A program made the position numbers and the translations under genes. A stretch of 64,000 bases of DNA from an uncultured Clostridia bacterium (GTDB taxonomy: Bacteria > Bacillota > Clostridia > Christensenellales > Borkfalkiaceae), in contig CAKNLK010000011.1 of the NCBI GenBank assembly GCA_930989535.1, positions 1-64,000 of the forward strand, in the 5' to 3' direction. Each line of letters begins with the position of its first letter. Position 1 is the first letter of the stretch. The notes under the pieces are model-generated. The model did not search any database, was not told where the DNA came from, and saw nothing but the letters and a program-made list of their open reading frames with translations. Shown here piece by piece: positions 35,875 through 46,683 of this stretch.

Positions 35875-36561
35875 ATGGAAGATACATTGGAAAAAGAATC
35901 GCTCATCCGCGAATTTATCGGCGAGGGCAACGACGCGCTGGAGAAATTGGCGCAGTTCAACGAGTTGATGATGCGCTACAATTCCGCCATCCGCGAGGTG
36001 CGCACCAAGTTTGAAGTGCTCAACGAAGAGCTTTCCATCAAAGCGGGGCACAATCCGATCGAAAATATCGTATCGCGCGTCAAAAAGCCCATGAGCATCA
36101 TCGAAAAACTGCGGCGGCAGGGCAACCCGATTACGCTGGAATCCATCGTCGAATATCTCAACGACGTGGCGGGCATCCGCGTCATCTGCTCCTTTATCGA
36201 CGATATCTACCGCGTAGCCGACATGCTCGCAAAGCAGGACGACATCACCGTCGTGCAGGTCAAGGACTACATACAGCGTCCGAAGCTCAACGGATACCGC
36301 AGCTATCATATGATTGTCGAAGTGCCCGTATTTTTCTCGGACGGCAAACAGCCCATGCGCGTGGAGATACAGCTGCGCACTGTCGCGATGGATTTTTGGG
36401 CGAGTTTGGAGCACCAGATGAAGTACAAAAAGAACAACGCTGATTCGCCGCTCATCGCCGCAGAGCTGAAAAGCTGTGCCGAAACCATCGCCGCGACGGA
36501 CGCGCGCATGCTCGGCATCCGCAGGCGCATCGAGGAGCTGGGAAAAGCGGAAGAGGATTGA
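35875..36561 (+). CDS. relQ: Small alarmone synthetase (GTP pyrophosphokinase)
   Basis: A 228-residue stand-alone (p)ppGpp synthetase without hydrolase or regulatory domains. The synthetase core includes DVAGIRVICSFIDDIY, RPKLNGYRSYHMIVEVP and RVEIQLRTVAMDFWASLEH. The start at 35875 follows AGAGAGGA; upstream in-frame codons lie inside the ferredoxin gene. It transfers pyrophosphate from ATP to GTP/GDP and is expected to act in stress adaptation. Assignment to RelQ rather than RelP rests on overall resemblance. Confidence 0.9.
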   Translation: MEDTLEKESLIREFIGEGNDALEKLAQFNELMMRYNSAIREVRTKFEVLNEELSIKAGHNPIENIVSRVKKPMSIIEKLRRQGNPITLESIVEYLNDVAGIRVICSFIDDIYRVADMLAKQDDITVVQVKDYIQRPKLNGYRSYHMIVEVPVFFSDGKQPMRVEIQLRTVAMDFWASLEHQMKYKKNNADSPLIAAELKSCAETIAATDARMLGIRRRIEELGKAEED

Positions 36562-36576
36562 GTTTTTTCACAACGG

Positions 36577-36605
36577 TTGCAAAACGAGCGCTTTTGTAGT
36601 ATAAT
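36577..36605 (+). promoter_or_regulatory. Promoter of the gene at 36653
   Basis: TTGCAA (36577-36582) and TATAAT (36600-36605) are separated by 17 bases. Confidence 0.7.
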
Positions 36606-36652
36606 ACAAGTGCGGGCGAAGCGTTACCGCGCCCGTATCGGGGGTGTTTCGA

Positions 36653-37516
36653 ATGGACGGAAAAGATTTGTCGGGCATTTCACAGGAAGAATTTGAACGG
36701 CAGCAGCATATTCTCGACGTCGAAAAGTGGCTCGCCAGCGAGCGCGCGCGGCGCGATTTGTGCGGCTCGTTCCCGTGGTGCGCCCATTGCGTCAAGTTGG
36801 AGAGTTATCCCTGCGCCAAGGCGAAGTTTCGGATGCAGATGGAGCGGGCAATGGACGAACTCGTCGACGAGATTATCGAGCGGGAAGAAAAGAAAAAATA
36901 TCCGCCGGCCCCCGCAGACGAAGCCGCAGAGAGAGAGAACGAGGCCGCGCTCTGCGAGATTGCCGAAGACGAAATCGCCGCGGCAGACCTCGCAAAAGAG
37001 ACGGACAGGGTTGTTCCCGAGGGGTACGGGTATGTCGTGCGCCTGCGGCGCAGTTTTCAGTCGAAATTGATTCAGAGCGAGCTGCTCCAGGGACTGTATA
37101 CGGAGATTAAGAACGCGCTTTTGACGCTGGGCGGCATAAAAACGCGGCTGTGCCAGGGCGGCGAAAATTTCCGCGTCGGCGGCAAATTGATTGCCAAACT
37201 CGCCGCAGGAAGCAAAAAATTGTGGCTGTACCTCGCGCTCGATCCGAACGAATGCGACGAGGAACGCTACCGCTTTGAGGACGTTTCCGACATCAAGGCG
37301 CACAGGGAAACGCCCGTGCGCGTCAAAATTACGGGCAGCCGCTCGCTGAAACGCGCGAAGGAGCTCATCGCCCTGCTCGAACGTACATACGGCTATGCCG
37401 ACGTCGGCTGTATCTACACCGATTTCCGTTTTGCGTATCGGACGGACGAACAGCTCATAGAGGAGGGGCTGATCAAGCCGTACACCGCGCTCGTCAAATT
37501 AAAGAATGTTAAATAA
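36653..37516 (+). CDS. Uncharacterised protein with four-cysteine N-terminus and paralogous domain
   Basis: 287 residues, probably cytoplasmic. The N-terminus holds four cysteines, C37-x5-C43-x2-C46-x7-C54 (CGSFPWCAHC and PCAKAK), a plausible zinc or Fe-S site. A Glu/Ala-rich linker follows. Residues ~125-285 are the same domain as in the protein at 27345: LRRSFQSKLIQS, a lysine-rich middle, LWLYLALDPNE, RYRFEDVSD and PVRVKITGSRS. ATG 36653 is preferred over a GTG nine bases upstream because the GGGGGTG ribosome site overlaps that GTG. Function is unknown. Confidence 0.75.
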   Translation: MDGKDLSGISQEEFERQQHILDVEKWLASERARRDLCGSFPWCAHCVKLESYPCAKAKFRMQMERAMDELVDEIIEREEKKKYPPAPADEAAERENEAALCEIAEDEIAAADLAKETDRVVPEGYGYVVRLRRSFQSKLIQSELLQGLYTEIKNALLTLGGIKTRLCQGGENFRVGGKLIAKLAAGSKKLWLYLALDPNECDEERYRFEDVSDIKAHRETPVRVKITGSRSLKRAKELIALLERTYGYADVGCIYTDFRFAYRTDEQLIEEGLIKPYTALVKLKNVK

Positions 37517-37522
37517 AACAAA

Positions 37523-37549
37523 ATCCCCGCAGGCATTGCCTGCGGGGAT
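37523..37549. terminator. Bidirectional terminator between convergent genes
   Basis: ATCCCCGCAGGC and GCCTGCGGGGAT form a perfect 12-pair stem with loop ATT, between the gene at 36653 and the GH43 gene. Confidence 0.85.
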
Positions 37550-37562
37550 AAATTCTGTCCGG

Positions 37563-38534
37563 TTATAATTTGAATACCGGCTCGCCGTTTTCGTCGAACT
37601 GCACCTCCAGTACATGCGCGTGGCGGTCGGGGTTATTGAGGGGATCGCCCGAAATATGCTCGTCCGAATAGTCGCGGTAGTGGAGGATGCACAGCGTTTC
37701 GCCGTTTTCGCCGACGGTGAAGCTGTTGTGCCCCGGCCCGAATACCTTTTTGGAAGCGTCTGTTTGCAGCACGGGATAGCGCTTTTTGCTCCACGAGCGA
37801 GGGTCGAGCAAATCCGCGTTTTCGTCCGCCGTCAGCATGCCCATGCAGTACATCTGCCCCGTGGCGGATGCGGAATAGGTCACGAAAATTTTGCCGCCGT
37901 GTTTGAGCACCGCCGGGCCTTCATTCACCCAAAAGTCGATGCGCTCCCAATCGTAGTCGGGAGTAGTAAGCAGCACCTGCACCGTCTTCAGCTTGTTGGG
38001 GGCGGACATTTCCGCGATATACAGGTTGGAAATGCCGAACCGCCGGCCCACCTTTTCCGCCCAGATGCAGTACCGCCTGCCGCGGTGTTCGAAGGTGGTC
38101 ATGTCCAGCGAAAAGTCGGTAAAGGAATAGCGGTCATAGCCGTTGATGGTGTTTTCGTCGGGCGGGGTAAGCGCCTGCATCATGCCCATCTCCGTCCAGG
38201 TGCCGCTGATGGGGTCGGCGTCCGCACATTCGAGTACATAGGGGCGGATTTCCCAAATATTCTCGCTCTCGCCCGCCGCGAAATAGATATACCATTTCCC
38301 GTCGATGTAATGCAGTTCGGGCGCCCAGATGTGCGAGGCCATGATGCCCGTCTCGTGTTTGCGCCAAATCACCTTTTCTTCCGCGTCGGTCAGTCCGTTG
38401 ATGGTCTTCGCGCGGCGCAGGCAGATGCGGTCGTATGCGGGGTAGGTAGCCGTAAAATAATAGTATCCGTCCGTATGTTTATACACGTAGGGGTCGGCGC
38501 GGCCGAGCGCCAAGGGGTCGTTGTACTTTTTCAT
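37563..38534 (-). CDS. Glycoside hydrolase family 43 protein
   Basis: 323 residues with no signal peptide. The five-bladed propeller signatures of GH43 are visible: general base Asp in LGRADPYVYKH, the WAPELHYIDGKWYIYF strand, and the acid Glu in VNEGPAVLKHGGK. The family acts mainly on arabinose- and xylose-containing chains, so an intracellular alpha-L-arabinofuranosidase or beta-xylosidase role is likely but unproven. It has no linked sugar genes. Confidence 0.9.
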   Translation of the reverse strand: MKKYNDPLALGRADPYVYKHTDGYYYFTATYPAYDRICLRRAKTINGLTDAEEKVIWRKHETGIMASHIWAPELHYIDGKWYIYFAAGESENIWEIRPYVLECADADPISGTWTEMGMMQALTPPDENTINGYDRYSFTDFSLDMTTFEHRGRRYCIWAEKVGRRFGISNLYIAEMSAPNKLKTVQVLLTTPDYDWERIDFWVNEGPAVLKHGGKIFVTYSASATGQMYCMGMLTADENADLLDPRSWSKKRYPVLQTDASKKVFGPGHNSFTVGENGETLCILHYRDYSDEHISGDPLNNPDRHAHVLEVQFDENGEPVFKL

Positions 38535-38873
38535 TCTTCACCGCCTTTTTGCTCGCGGAGCGAGCATGTTTTTCGTTTTCATTTTACCATTCCGCGGGCG
38601 CTCTGTCAATACAAAAAGGGCAGAAAAAGGGGCGAATTCTGCATATTTTTTAACAAAATTTGAGAATAACGTTCACCTATTGCCATGTTTTACCGTTATG
38701 AGTGAAAAAAATTTCAGCAGAGACGCAGGGGAAAATATTTAGCTCCCTTTCTTAAAAAGTATTTATTTTGTTGCATTTGCAACAGTAATTTTGCGCATAC
38801 AATGTTAAAATAGTATTGAAAAAAGGGAAGGGGAAAACTTTCCGAAAAAATTCAAGAAAGAGAGGTTATTATA
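38535..38873. promoter_or_regulatory. Regulatory gap upstream of reverse rubrerythrin
   Basis: This stretch has no gene. It holds a small hairpin GCTCGC/GCGAGC (~38558-38572) behind the GH43 start, and the palindrome GTTGC-ATTT-GCAAC (38770-38783), which matches the MarR promoter operator at 28971. A 2-base longer version TGTTGCATTTGCAACA spans 38769-38784. Sequences resembling -35 TTGCGC (38791-38796) and -10 TATTGA (38814-38819) lie downstream, but the promoter is not certain. Confidence 0.65.
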
Positions 38874-39404
38874 ATGAAAAGATGTGCTATCTGCGGCGAA
38901 ATCGTCGATGATTCCGTTACCGTTTGCCCCGTTTGCAAAGCTACCAAATTCGTTCCTATCGATGCAAACGCGGAAATTAAATTCGCGTGCGTACACGAAG
39001 TGGGCGTAGCGAAGGGGTTGGACGAAGAGGTCGTTGCGGGGCTCCGCGCGAACTTCGAGGGCGAGTGCACGGAAGTCGGCATGTATCTTGCGATGGCGCG
39101 CGTCGCCGAGCGCGAAGGTTATCCGGAAATCGCGGAGGCTTACAAGCGCTATGCGTATGAAGAAGCGGAGCACGCATCCAAGTTCGCGGAACTGCTCGGC
39201 GAGTGCATCACCGATTCCACGAAAAAAAATCTGGAACTTCGCGTAGCGGCGGAAACGGGCGCTTGCGAGGGTAAGCTGGCGATTGCCAAGAGGGCGAAGG
39301 AACTCGGCTATGACGCCATTCACGACACCGTTCACGAAATGGCGAAGGACGAAGCTCGCCACGGCGCCGGCTTCAACGGACTGCTGAAGAGATACTTCAA
39401 GTAA
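38874..39404 (+). CDS. Reverse rubrerythrin
   Basis: 176 residues with the rubredoxin-like iron site first (CAICG, then CPVCK) followed by the four-helix diiron domain; ordinary rubrerythrins have the reverse order. Diiron ligands are in [33 protein letters not shown] and KDEARHG. These proteins reduce hydrogen peroxide with electrons from NADH via a partner, protecting anaerobes. Strong terminator downstream; an operator-like palindrome lies ~90 bases upstream. Confidence 0.94.
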   Translation: MKRCAICGEIVDDSVTVCPVCKATKFVPIDANAEIKFACVHEVGVAKGLDEEVVAGLRANFEGECTEVGMYLAMARVAEREGYPEIAEAYKRYAYEEAEHASKFAELLGECITDSTKKNLELRVAAETGACEGKLAIAKRAKELGYDAIHDTVHEMAKDEARHGAGFNGLLKRYFK

Positions 39405-39437
39405 GAATTTCTCCTAAAAAACAAATGTTGTTATAGA

Positions 39438-39469
39438 AAAAAGGACAGGCTTCCGGGCCTGTCCTTTTT
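39438..39469 (+). terminator. Terminator after reverse rubrerythrin gene
   Basis: AAAAAGGACAGGC (39438-39450) pairs with GCCTGTCCTTTTT (39457-39469). Confidence 0.92.
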
Positions 39470-39612
39470 GCAAATAAATTTCCGCTGTTCTCGACGTCAT
39501 TCGATAGCGCGTATTCGGTACAAAAACGCCCTTTACGGGGCGTTTAAATCTTATTTTCAAGACGGTAAAGAAATAATATAAAAGGAAAAGGCAAACAATA
39601 GAACAAAGGGCT

Positions 39613-40071
39613 TCAATCCTTTTCGTCTCCGTCGGTGGTGGAAACGTCGTAGCGGATTTTACTGTTGCGCGCCAATATCTCTTTCGTGAATTCGTTATAC
39701 CATTCGGGTTTTACCACAATGACGGTGTACTTTTCATCCTTAAAATAGATTACAAGTTTGTTTGTCTTTGTGAACAGATGAATCGACTCAATTTCAGCGA
39801 TTTTAAAAGTTTGTTTGATAATGCCGAACCAAAGAATGATTTCTTTGTCCGTTATCTTATATACCGAACGAATGAGCAAAGCGGCGAAGATTACGATGGC
39901 CAAAACGGCGACTACCAAAATCGTAACGTGCTGAATGACCAGCAGCGGGGAGGAAAACCCGTAGCGATAGATTCGGTAGATGGTGTAGCCGATGGCCGCG
40001 AGCGCGGCGGCGAGGGCCACGCAGCAAAGAATGATAACCAGTTTTGAAAATCGAAATTTATAAGTCTTCAT
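39613..40071 (-). CDS. Small two-helix membrane protein with PH-like domain
   Basis: 152 residues. Two membrane helices at the N-terminus (LVIILCCVALAAALAAIGYT and a second around residues 45-65) precede a beta-rich cytosolic part with ITDKEIILWFGIIKQTFKI and LVIYFKDEKYTVI, resembling bacterial PH domains. The start at 40071 (MKTYKFRF) follows CGGAGC at a suitable distance; an upstream in-frame ATG does not. The role is unknown. It is transcribed away from the ATP synthase operon. Confidence 0.75.
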   Translation of the reverse strand: MKTYKFRFSKLVIILCCVALAAALAAIGYTIYRIYRYGFSSPLLVIQHVTILVVAVLAIVIFAALLIRSVYKITDKEIILWFGIIKQTFKIAEIESIHLFTKTNKLVIYFKDEKYTVIVVKPEWYNEFTKEILARNSKIRYDVSTTDGDEKD

Positions 40072-40282
40072 AGAATTTGCTCCGTTTCTCAAATTGTATC
40101 ATATATGCGCGCAAAAAGCAAGAGCCTTTCCGCAATTTGTGTCAAATTCTGTGCATACGTTATGCGGAATAAGCTTTATATGCCGGGTGCTTTGAGTATA
40201 ATCGGCAATCGCAGGTCGTTTTGCGCAAAAAAATGCAATAACTGTTATAAAAATATTTTATTGCAAGGCGGCAATCATTTGC

Positions 40283-40311
40283 TTGAAAAATCGCCGGAAA
40301 AGTAGTAGAAT
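40283..40311 (+). promoter_or_regulatory. Promoter of the atp operon
   Basis: TTGAAA (40283-40288) and TAGAAT (40306-40311) are separated by 17 bases, about 30 bases before atpB. Confidence 0.65.
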
Positions 40312-40343
40312 AACTTTAAGTTTATAGAACAGAGGTTTGATAA

Positions 40344-41126
40344 ATGTCGAGTTTATCATCGCAGTTGCTCGCCGTTGATTTTTCGGAGTTGGGCGACAAA
40401 ATATTCCCGAATACGCAGGAACACGTCATTGAATGGGGTTGGTTCGTCGTCAACGACAGTGTGTTTTCCGGGTTTGTGGTGGTCGTGGCGCTGCTTCTCG
40501 CCGCGCTCATCATCCGCTTGACGGTAATCCGCCATTGGAAAACGGTCGCGACGGGGTTTCAGATGTTCCTCGAATGGCTCGTCGCTTTTTTCGATAAGAG
40601 TGCAGACGAGATGACGGAGCAGTACAGCGGGTTAATGGGGCCGTATACATTGGGCGCGGCGGCATATATCTGCTGCGGCGTGCTTATCGAACTGGTCGGG
40701 CTTCGCCCCGCGATGGCCGACCTCGGTGCCTGCATTGCGCTTGCGCTTTGTACCTTTCTGTTTATTCATACGCTGGGTTTTGCCAAAAACAAAGCGCGGC
40801 GTCTGAAGCATTATATAAATCCTATCAATATAGTTACCGACCTTGCGGTTCCCGTCTCCATGACGTTCCGTCTGTTCGGCAGCATTTTGAGCGGTATGGT
40901 CATTATGGATATGGTTTATATCTTAGTGGAATCGATATGGTATATCGGTCTGCCACTGATATTGCCGGCTCTTCTCACGCCGTTGTTTAACCTGTTCCAT
41001 GCGTTCATTCAGTCGTACGTATTTGCGTCGCTGACATTGACGTTTGTGCAGGAGGCGATTGAAACGCCTCCCAGGAAAGAAAAGAAGAAAAAGCGGCAAA
41101 AAGCGGCAAAGGCCGAACTTGCTTGA
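40344..41126 (+). CDS. atpB: ATP synthase F0 subunit a
   Basis: 260 residues with five to six helices. The essential Arg is in VSMTFRLFGSILSG, and the last conserved helix reads FHAFIQSYVFASLTLTF. It forms the ion path beside the c-ring. The C-terminus is unusually basic (RKEKKKKRQK). It opens the operon atpB-E-F-H-A-G-D-C. Confidence 0.97.
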   Translation: MSSLSSQLLAVDFSELGDKIFPNTQEHVIEWGWFVVNDSVFSGFVVVVALLLAALIIRLTVIRHWKTVATGFQMFLEWLVAFFDKSADEMTEQYSGLMGPYTLGAAAYICCGVLIELVGLRPAMADLGACIALALCTFLFIHTLGFAKNKARRLKHYINPINIVTDLAVPVSMTFRLFGSILSGMVIMDMVYILVESIWYIGLPLILPALLTPLFNLFHAFIQSYVFASLTLTFVQEAIETPPRKEKKKKRQKAAKAELA

Positions 41127-41178
41127 CTCTAATAAAATCGTATAAAAATTTATCACATATCTTACGGAGGTAGGAAAT

Positions 41179-41436
41179 ATGGAACTGTTGGTCACGATGA
41201 TAGCGAATCTTCTTGCGTCGGACATGGCTCTTTTGGGCGCGGGCATCGCGGCGATTACCGGTATAGGCGCCGGTATCGGTATGGGTATTGCTACGGGTAA
41301 AGCGGTCGAAGCAACCGCGCGCCAACCGGAAGCGGTCGGCAAGATTCGTACGATGTTGCTGCTCGGCCTTGCCTTTGCGGAAACGACGGCGATTTACGGT
41401 CTGTTGGTGAGTATTCTTTTGATATTCGTTTCCTGA
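41179..41436 (+). CDS. atpE: ATP synthase F0 subunit c
   Basis: 85 residues in two helices joined by the polar loop ARQPEA. The ion-binding Glu is in [12 protein letters not shown]. The Gln found in helix 1 of sodium-binding c-subunits is Met here ([15 protein letters not shown]), though ET and the Tyr resemble the sodium motif. Proton specificity is the more likely reading but is not certain. Confidence 0.97.
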   Translation: MELLVTMIANLLASDMALLGAGIAAITGIGAGIGMGIATGKAVEATARQPEAVGKIRTMLLLGLAFAETTAIYGLLVSILLIFVS

Positions 41437-41506
41437 TACTGTCGGCGGTGCCGTGTAAAAAATCAGAGAGAGCAAAGAATTAAGATTAGAAAACAAAGGG
41501 TGTGGA

Positions 41507-42037
41507 ATGGATATGTTATTCATGGCAGGATTGCTCGCAAATCCCTTCGAGGCGCTGGGATTGGAATGGCAGAGTATCGTGCTTCATCTGTTTAACTTAG
41601 TTATACTGACGGTAGGGCTGTACTTTTTACTTTTTAAGCCGGTCAAGCGCATGGTCAAAGAGCGCCAGGCGAAGATTAAAAAGATCGAAAAGGAAAACAC
41701 CGAGCTGAACGACGAAGTGAAAAAGATGAAGGAGAGTACGGAGGCCGTCCTCTCCGACGCGAAAAAGGAAGCTGCGGTGATCCATGAAAATGCCGTCAAG
41801 GTAGCCAATCAGAAGGCGGACGATATCGTTTCCTCTGCGCGCAAGGAGGCAAAAAGCCTTATCGAGCGCACCGAGCAGGAGATGGAAGAGGAACACCGCA
41901 AGCTGCAAAAGGACATTGAACAGCAGATCACCGATGTTTCTCTGGCGGTAGCCGAAAAGATCCTTTCGCGAGAGGTCACGCCGGAAGACGATAAGAAAAT
42001 GATTGAAGAAAGCCTTGCGCAGTGGAGCAAAGAGTGA
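41507..42037 (+). CDS. atpF: ATP synthase F0 subunit b
   Basis: 176 residues: one N-terminal membrane helix (LHLFNLVILTVGLYFLLFKP) and a long charged coiled coil (KKIEKENTELNDEVKKMKE onwards). It forms the peripheral stalk with delta. The stop is one base before the delta start. Confidence 0.96.
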   Translation: MDMLFMAGLLANPFEALGLEWQSIVLHLFNLVILTVGLYFLLFKPVKRMVKERQAKIKKIEKENTELNDEVKKMKESTEAVLSDAKKEAAVIHENAVKVANQKADDIVSSARKEAKSLIERTEQEMEEEHRKLQKDIEQQITDVSLAVAEKILSREVTPEDDKKMIEESLAQWSKE

Positions 42038-42038
42038 T

Positions 42039-42260
42039 ATGAATACGCATGGCGAAAAGACGGCGAGAGTTGTTCTTGCCAGAAAACCGGACGCTGATCT
42101 TGTGCAAAAGATCGTTGCGTTTACAGAGAGCCGCGGCTGTACGCATGTGCGGTATACAATCGATCCGAAGATTGTCGGCGGCATCATCATTTATATAGGC
42201 GACGTTATCTACGACGGCTCCGTGCGGAGCCGGTTGGAGAATATCAAGCACTCGTTGTAA
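42039..42260 (+). CDS. atpH: ATP synthase delta subunit, C-terminal domain only
   Basis: 73 residues that match only the C-terminal end of the delta/OSCP subunit: IDPKIVGGIIIYIGDVIYDG and SVRSRLENIKHSL. Normal delta is about 175-180 residues; the N-terminal six-helix domain, which binds the alpha-subunit N-termini, is absent. No room exists for it upstream, since atpF stops one base before. The operon is otherwise complete, and the gene keeps its usual place between atpF and atpA. A short extra ATG-started extension upstream (42003) would only overlap atpF. Confidence 0.88.
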   Translation: MNTHGEKTARVVLARKPDADLVQKIVAFTESRGCTHVRYTIDPKIVGGIIIYIGDVIYDGSVRSRLENIKHSL

Positions 42261-42284
42261 CGCCGCCCGCACAGGGTATACTAT

Positions 42285-43842
42285 ATGATTGACGTTAATG
42301 CGATAGGAAAAGGAATCCGCAAAAAACTGGATTCCGTGCGCGAATATACGGACGAGCGCGTTTGCGGCAGAATAATTTATTCGGGCGACGGGGTTGTTCA
42401 TATTTCGGGTTTGCAGGATGTAAAATACAACGAACTTCTTGAAATACAGGGCGGGTACCGCGCGCTGGCTCTCAATTTGGAGCGGAATATGGTGGGCGCG
42501 GTGCTGTTTTCGGGCGAGGACAAGGTGCGCTACGGCGATTTGGCGTATTCGACCGGCGAAACGGTGCAGATGTGCGTGGGTGAAGAGATGCTCGGCCGCA
42601 TCGTCGACCCGCTTGGGCAGCCGCTCGACGGACTCGCAGAGATAAAGACGGATAAATACCGTCCGGTTGAATTTCCCGCCCCCGCCATTATGGACAGGGC
42701 AAAGGTCAACAAGCCTTTGCAGACGGGAATTCTCGCCATCGACAGCATGATTCCCATCGGCAGGGGGCAGCGCGAACTTATTATCGGCGACAGGCAGACG
42801 GGAAAGACGGCGATTGCCGTCGACACCATTCTCAACCAAAAGAATGAAAACGTGATTTGTATTTACGTTTCCATCGGGCAAAAGTCCTCGTCTCTCGCGA
42901 AAATCGTTTCGACGCTCCGCAGTGCCGGTGCAATGGATTATACGTGCGTCGTCTCGTCCACGGCGGACGACCCGGTGCCCCTCCAATATCTCGCTCCGTA
43001 CAGCGGCTGCGCGTTGGCGGAATATTTCATGTATCAGGGCAAAGACGTGCTCATCGTGTACGACGATTTGTCCAAGCATGCGGTCGCATACCGCACGATG
43101 AGCCTGCTTTTAAAGCGCCCCGCCGGGCGCGAAGCATACCCCGGCGATGTCTTCTATCTGCATTCGCGCCTCTTGGAGCGCGCGGCGAAGCTGAACGAGG
43201 AAAAGGGCGGCGGCTCGATAACGGCGCTCCCCATCGTCGAAACGCTGGCGGGCGATATTTCCGCCTACATTCCGACGAATGTGATTTCCATTACGGACGG
43301 GCAGATTTATTTGGAAAGCGAACTGTTTAACAGCGGCGTGCGCCCGGCGGTCAACGTCGGCCTCTCCGTTTCCCGCGTGGGCGGCAGTGCACAGCGCGCC
43401 GCAATCCGGCAGATTTCCGGCCAGCTCCGCATCAATCTCGCGCAGTACAGGGAGCTCGCCATCTTTATGCAGTTCGGCTCTGACCTCGACGCGGAGACGC
43501 AGAAAACCCTTTCCCGCGGTTTAAAGATGACCGATACCCTCAAGCAGAGGCAGTATCTCAACTATTCCGTCAGGGAAATGATTGTATTGCTGGCCGTTTC
43601 GCAGAGCGATTTGGTCGATAAAATTCCCGAAAAGAAGATGTCCGCCTATGTCGAGGGCCTGCTGGATTATATCCGCGTCAACCACGCTTCCCTGTTGGAT
43701 GAAATCAATCCCGACCAGAAGCTGACGGACGAGCTGAAAGAGAAAATCTTCGCGGTAGCGGAGGAGTACATCAACTGTTCGGTCGGCGACGATTCTTCGG
43801 GCAGTGCGTCCGCCGAAGAGGAACCGGCGGAGGCGGAGCAGA

Positions 43843-43850
<8 letters not shown>
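42285..43850 (+). CDS. atpA: ATP synthase F1 subunit alpha
   Basis: 521 residues with P-loop GDRQTGKTA and nucleotide-binding sequence ALVYDDLSKHAVAYR-like (VLIVYDDLSKHAVAYRTMS). The N-terminal delta-binding helix (GKGIRKKLDSVREYT) is still present although delta is reduced. The C-terminus extends past the fold with an acidic Ser/Glu tail. The stop overlaps the atpG start. Confidence 0.97.
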
Positions 43851-46123
<2,273 letters not shown>

Positions 46124-46144
46124 CCCCAAAATCGGGAGTGAAAA

Positions 46145-46561
46145 ATGAATACATTCTTTTTGGAAATCATCACGCCCGAAAAGACATTTTATCGCGGCGA
46201 GGTGGAAAGCATCAATATTCCGGCCCTCGGCGGCGCCTGTTCCGTCATGGCGGGGCATCAGCCGATGGTTTTCGCTACGGAGCCGGGCGTTATCCGCATC
46301 ACGGAAAACGGAAAAACGCGCGAAGCGTTCATGAGCGAGGGTTTCGTTGAAGTCCGTCCGGACGAGACGATTGCCTTTTCGCAGGCGGTCGAATGGCCAG
46401 AGGATATCAACGAGCGCCGCGCCGAAGAGGCGAAGGAGCGCGCGGAGGAGCAGTTGCGGCGCAATCGGAGCGCGGCGGAATATCGTCTCAACCGCCAGGC
46501 GCTCGCGCGCGCCTTTGCAAGGCTGCGGGTAAAGCACCACAATTACATGGACGGCGAATAG
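46145..46561 (+). CDS. atpC: ATP synthase F1 subunit epsilon
   Basis: 138 residues: N-terminal beta sandwich (FFLEIITPEKTFYRGEVESI, then LGGACSVMAGHQPMVF) and a C-terminal helical hairpin rich in Arg and Glu. It is the last atp gene, with an imperfect hairpin after the stop. Confidence 0.95.
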   Translation: MNTFFLEIITPEKTFYRGEVESINIPALGGACSVMAGHQPMVFATEPGVIRITENGKTREAFMSEGFVEVRPDETIAFSQAVEWPEDINERRAEEAKERAEEQLRRNRSAAEYRLNRQALARAFARLRVKHHNYMDGE

Positions 46562-46563
46562 AG

Positions 46564-46594
46564 AAAAAGCGGAGCAGCAAATGCCCCGCTTTCT
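46564..46594 (+). terminator. Probable terminator of the atp operon
   Basis: An imperfect inverted repeat (AAAGCGG with CCGCTTT, interrupted loop) follows the atpC stop directly; the T-tract is short. Confidence 0.5.
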
Positions 46595-46615
46595 TACTAT
46601 CGGCGGCCGATTTAT

Positions 46616-46644
46616 TTGCAATTTCGCCGCTTTTTGTATATAAT
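46616..46644 (+). promoter_or_regulatory. Promoter of lepA
   Basis: TTGCAA (46616-46621) and TATAAT (46639-46644) are separated by 17 bases. Confidence 0.75.
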
Positions 46645-46683
46645 AGAAGTTGAATTAAACGCAAGCACTCTACGGAGGAAAGA

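Noticed and set aside
40105-40305. 66-codon frame before the atp operon
   Set aside because: There is no ribosome site or recognisable domain, and it overlaps the atp promoter region.
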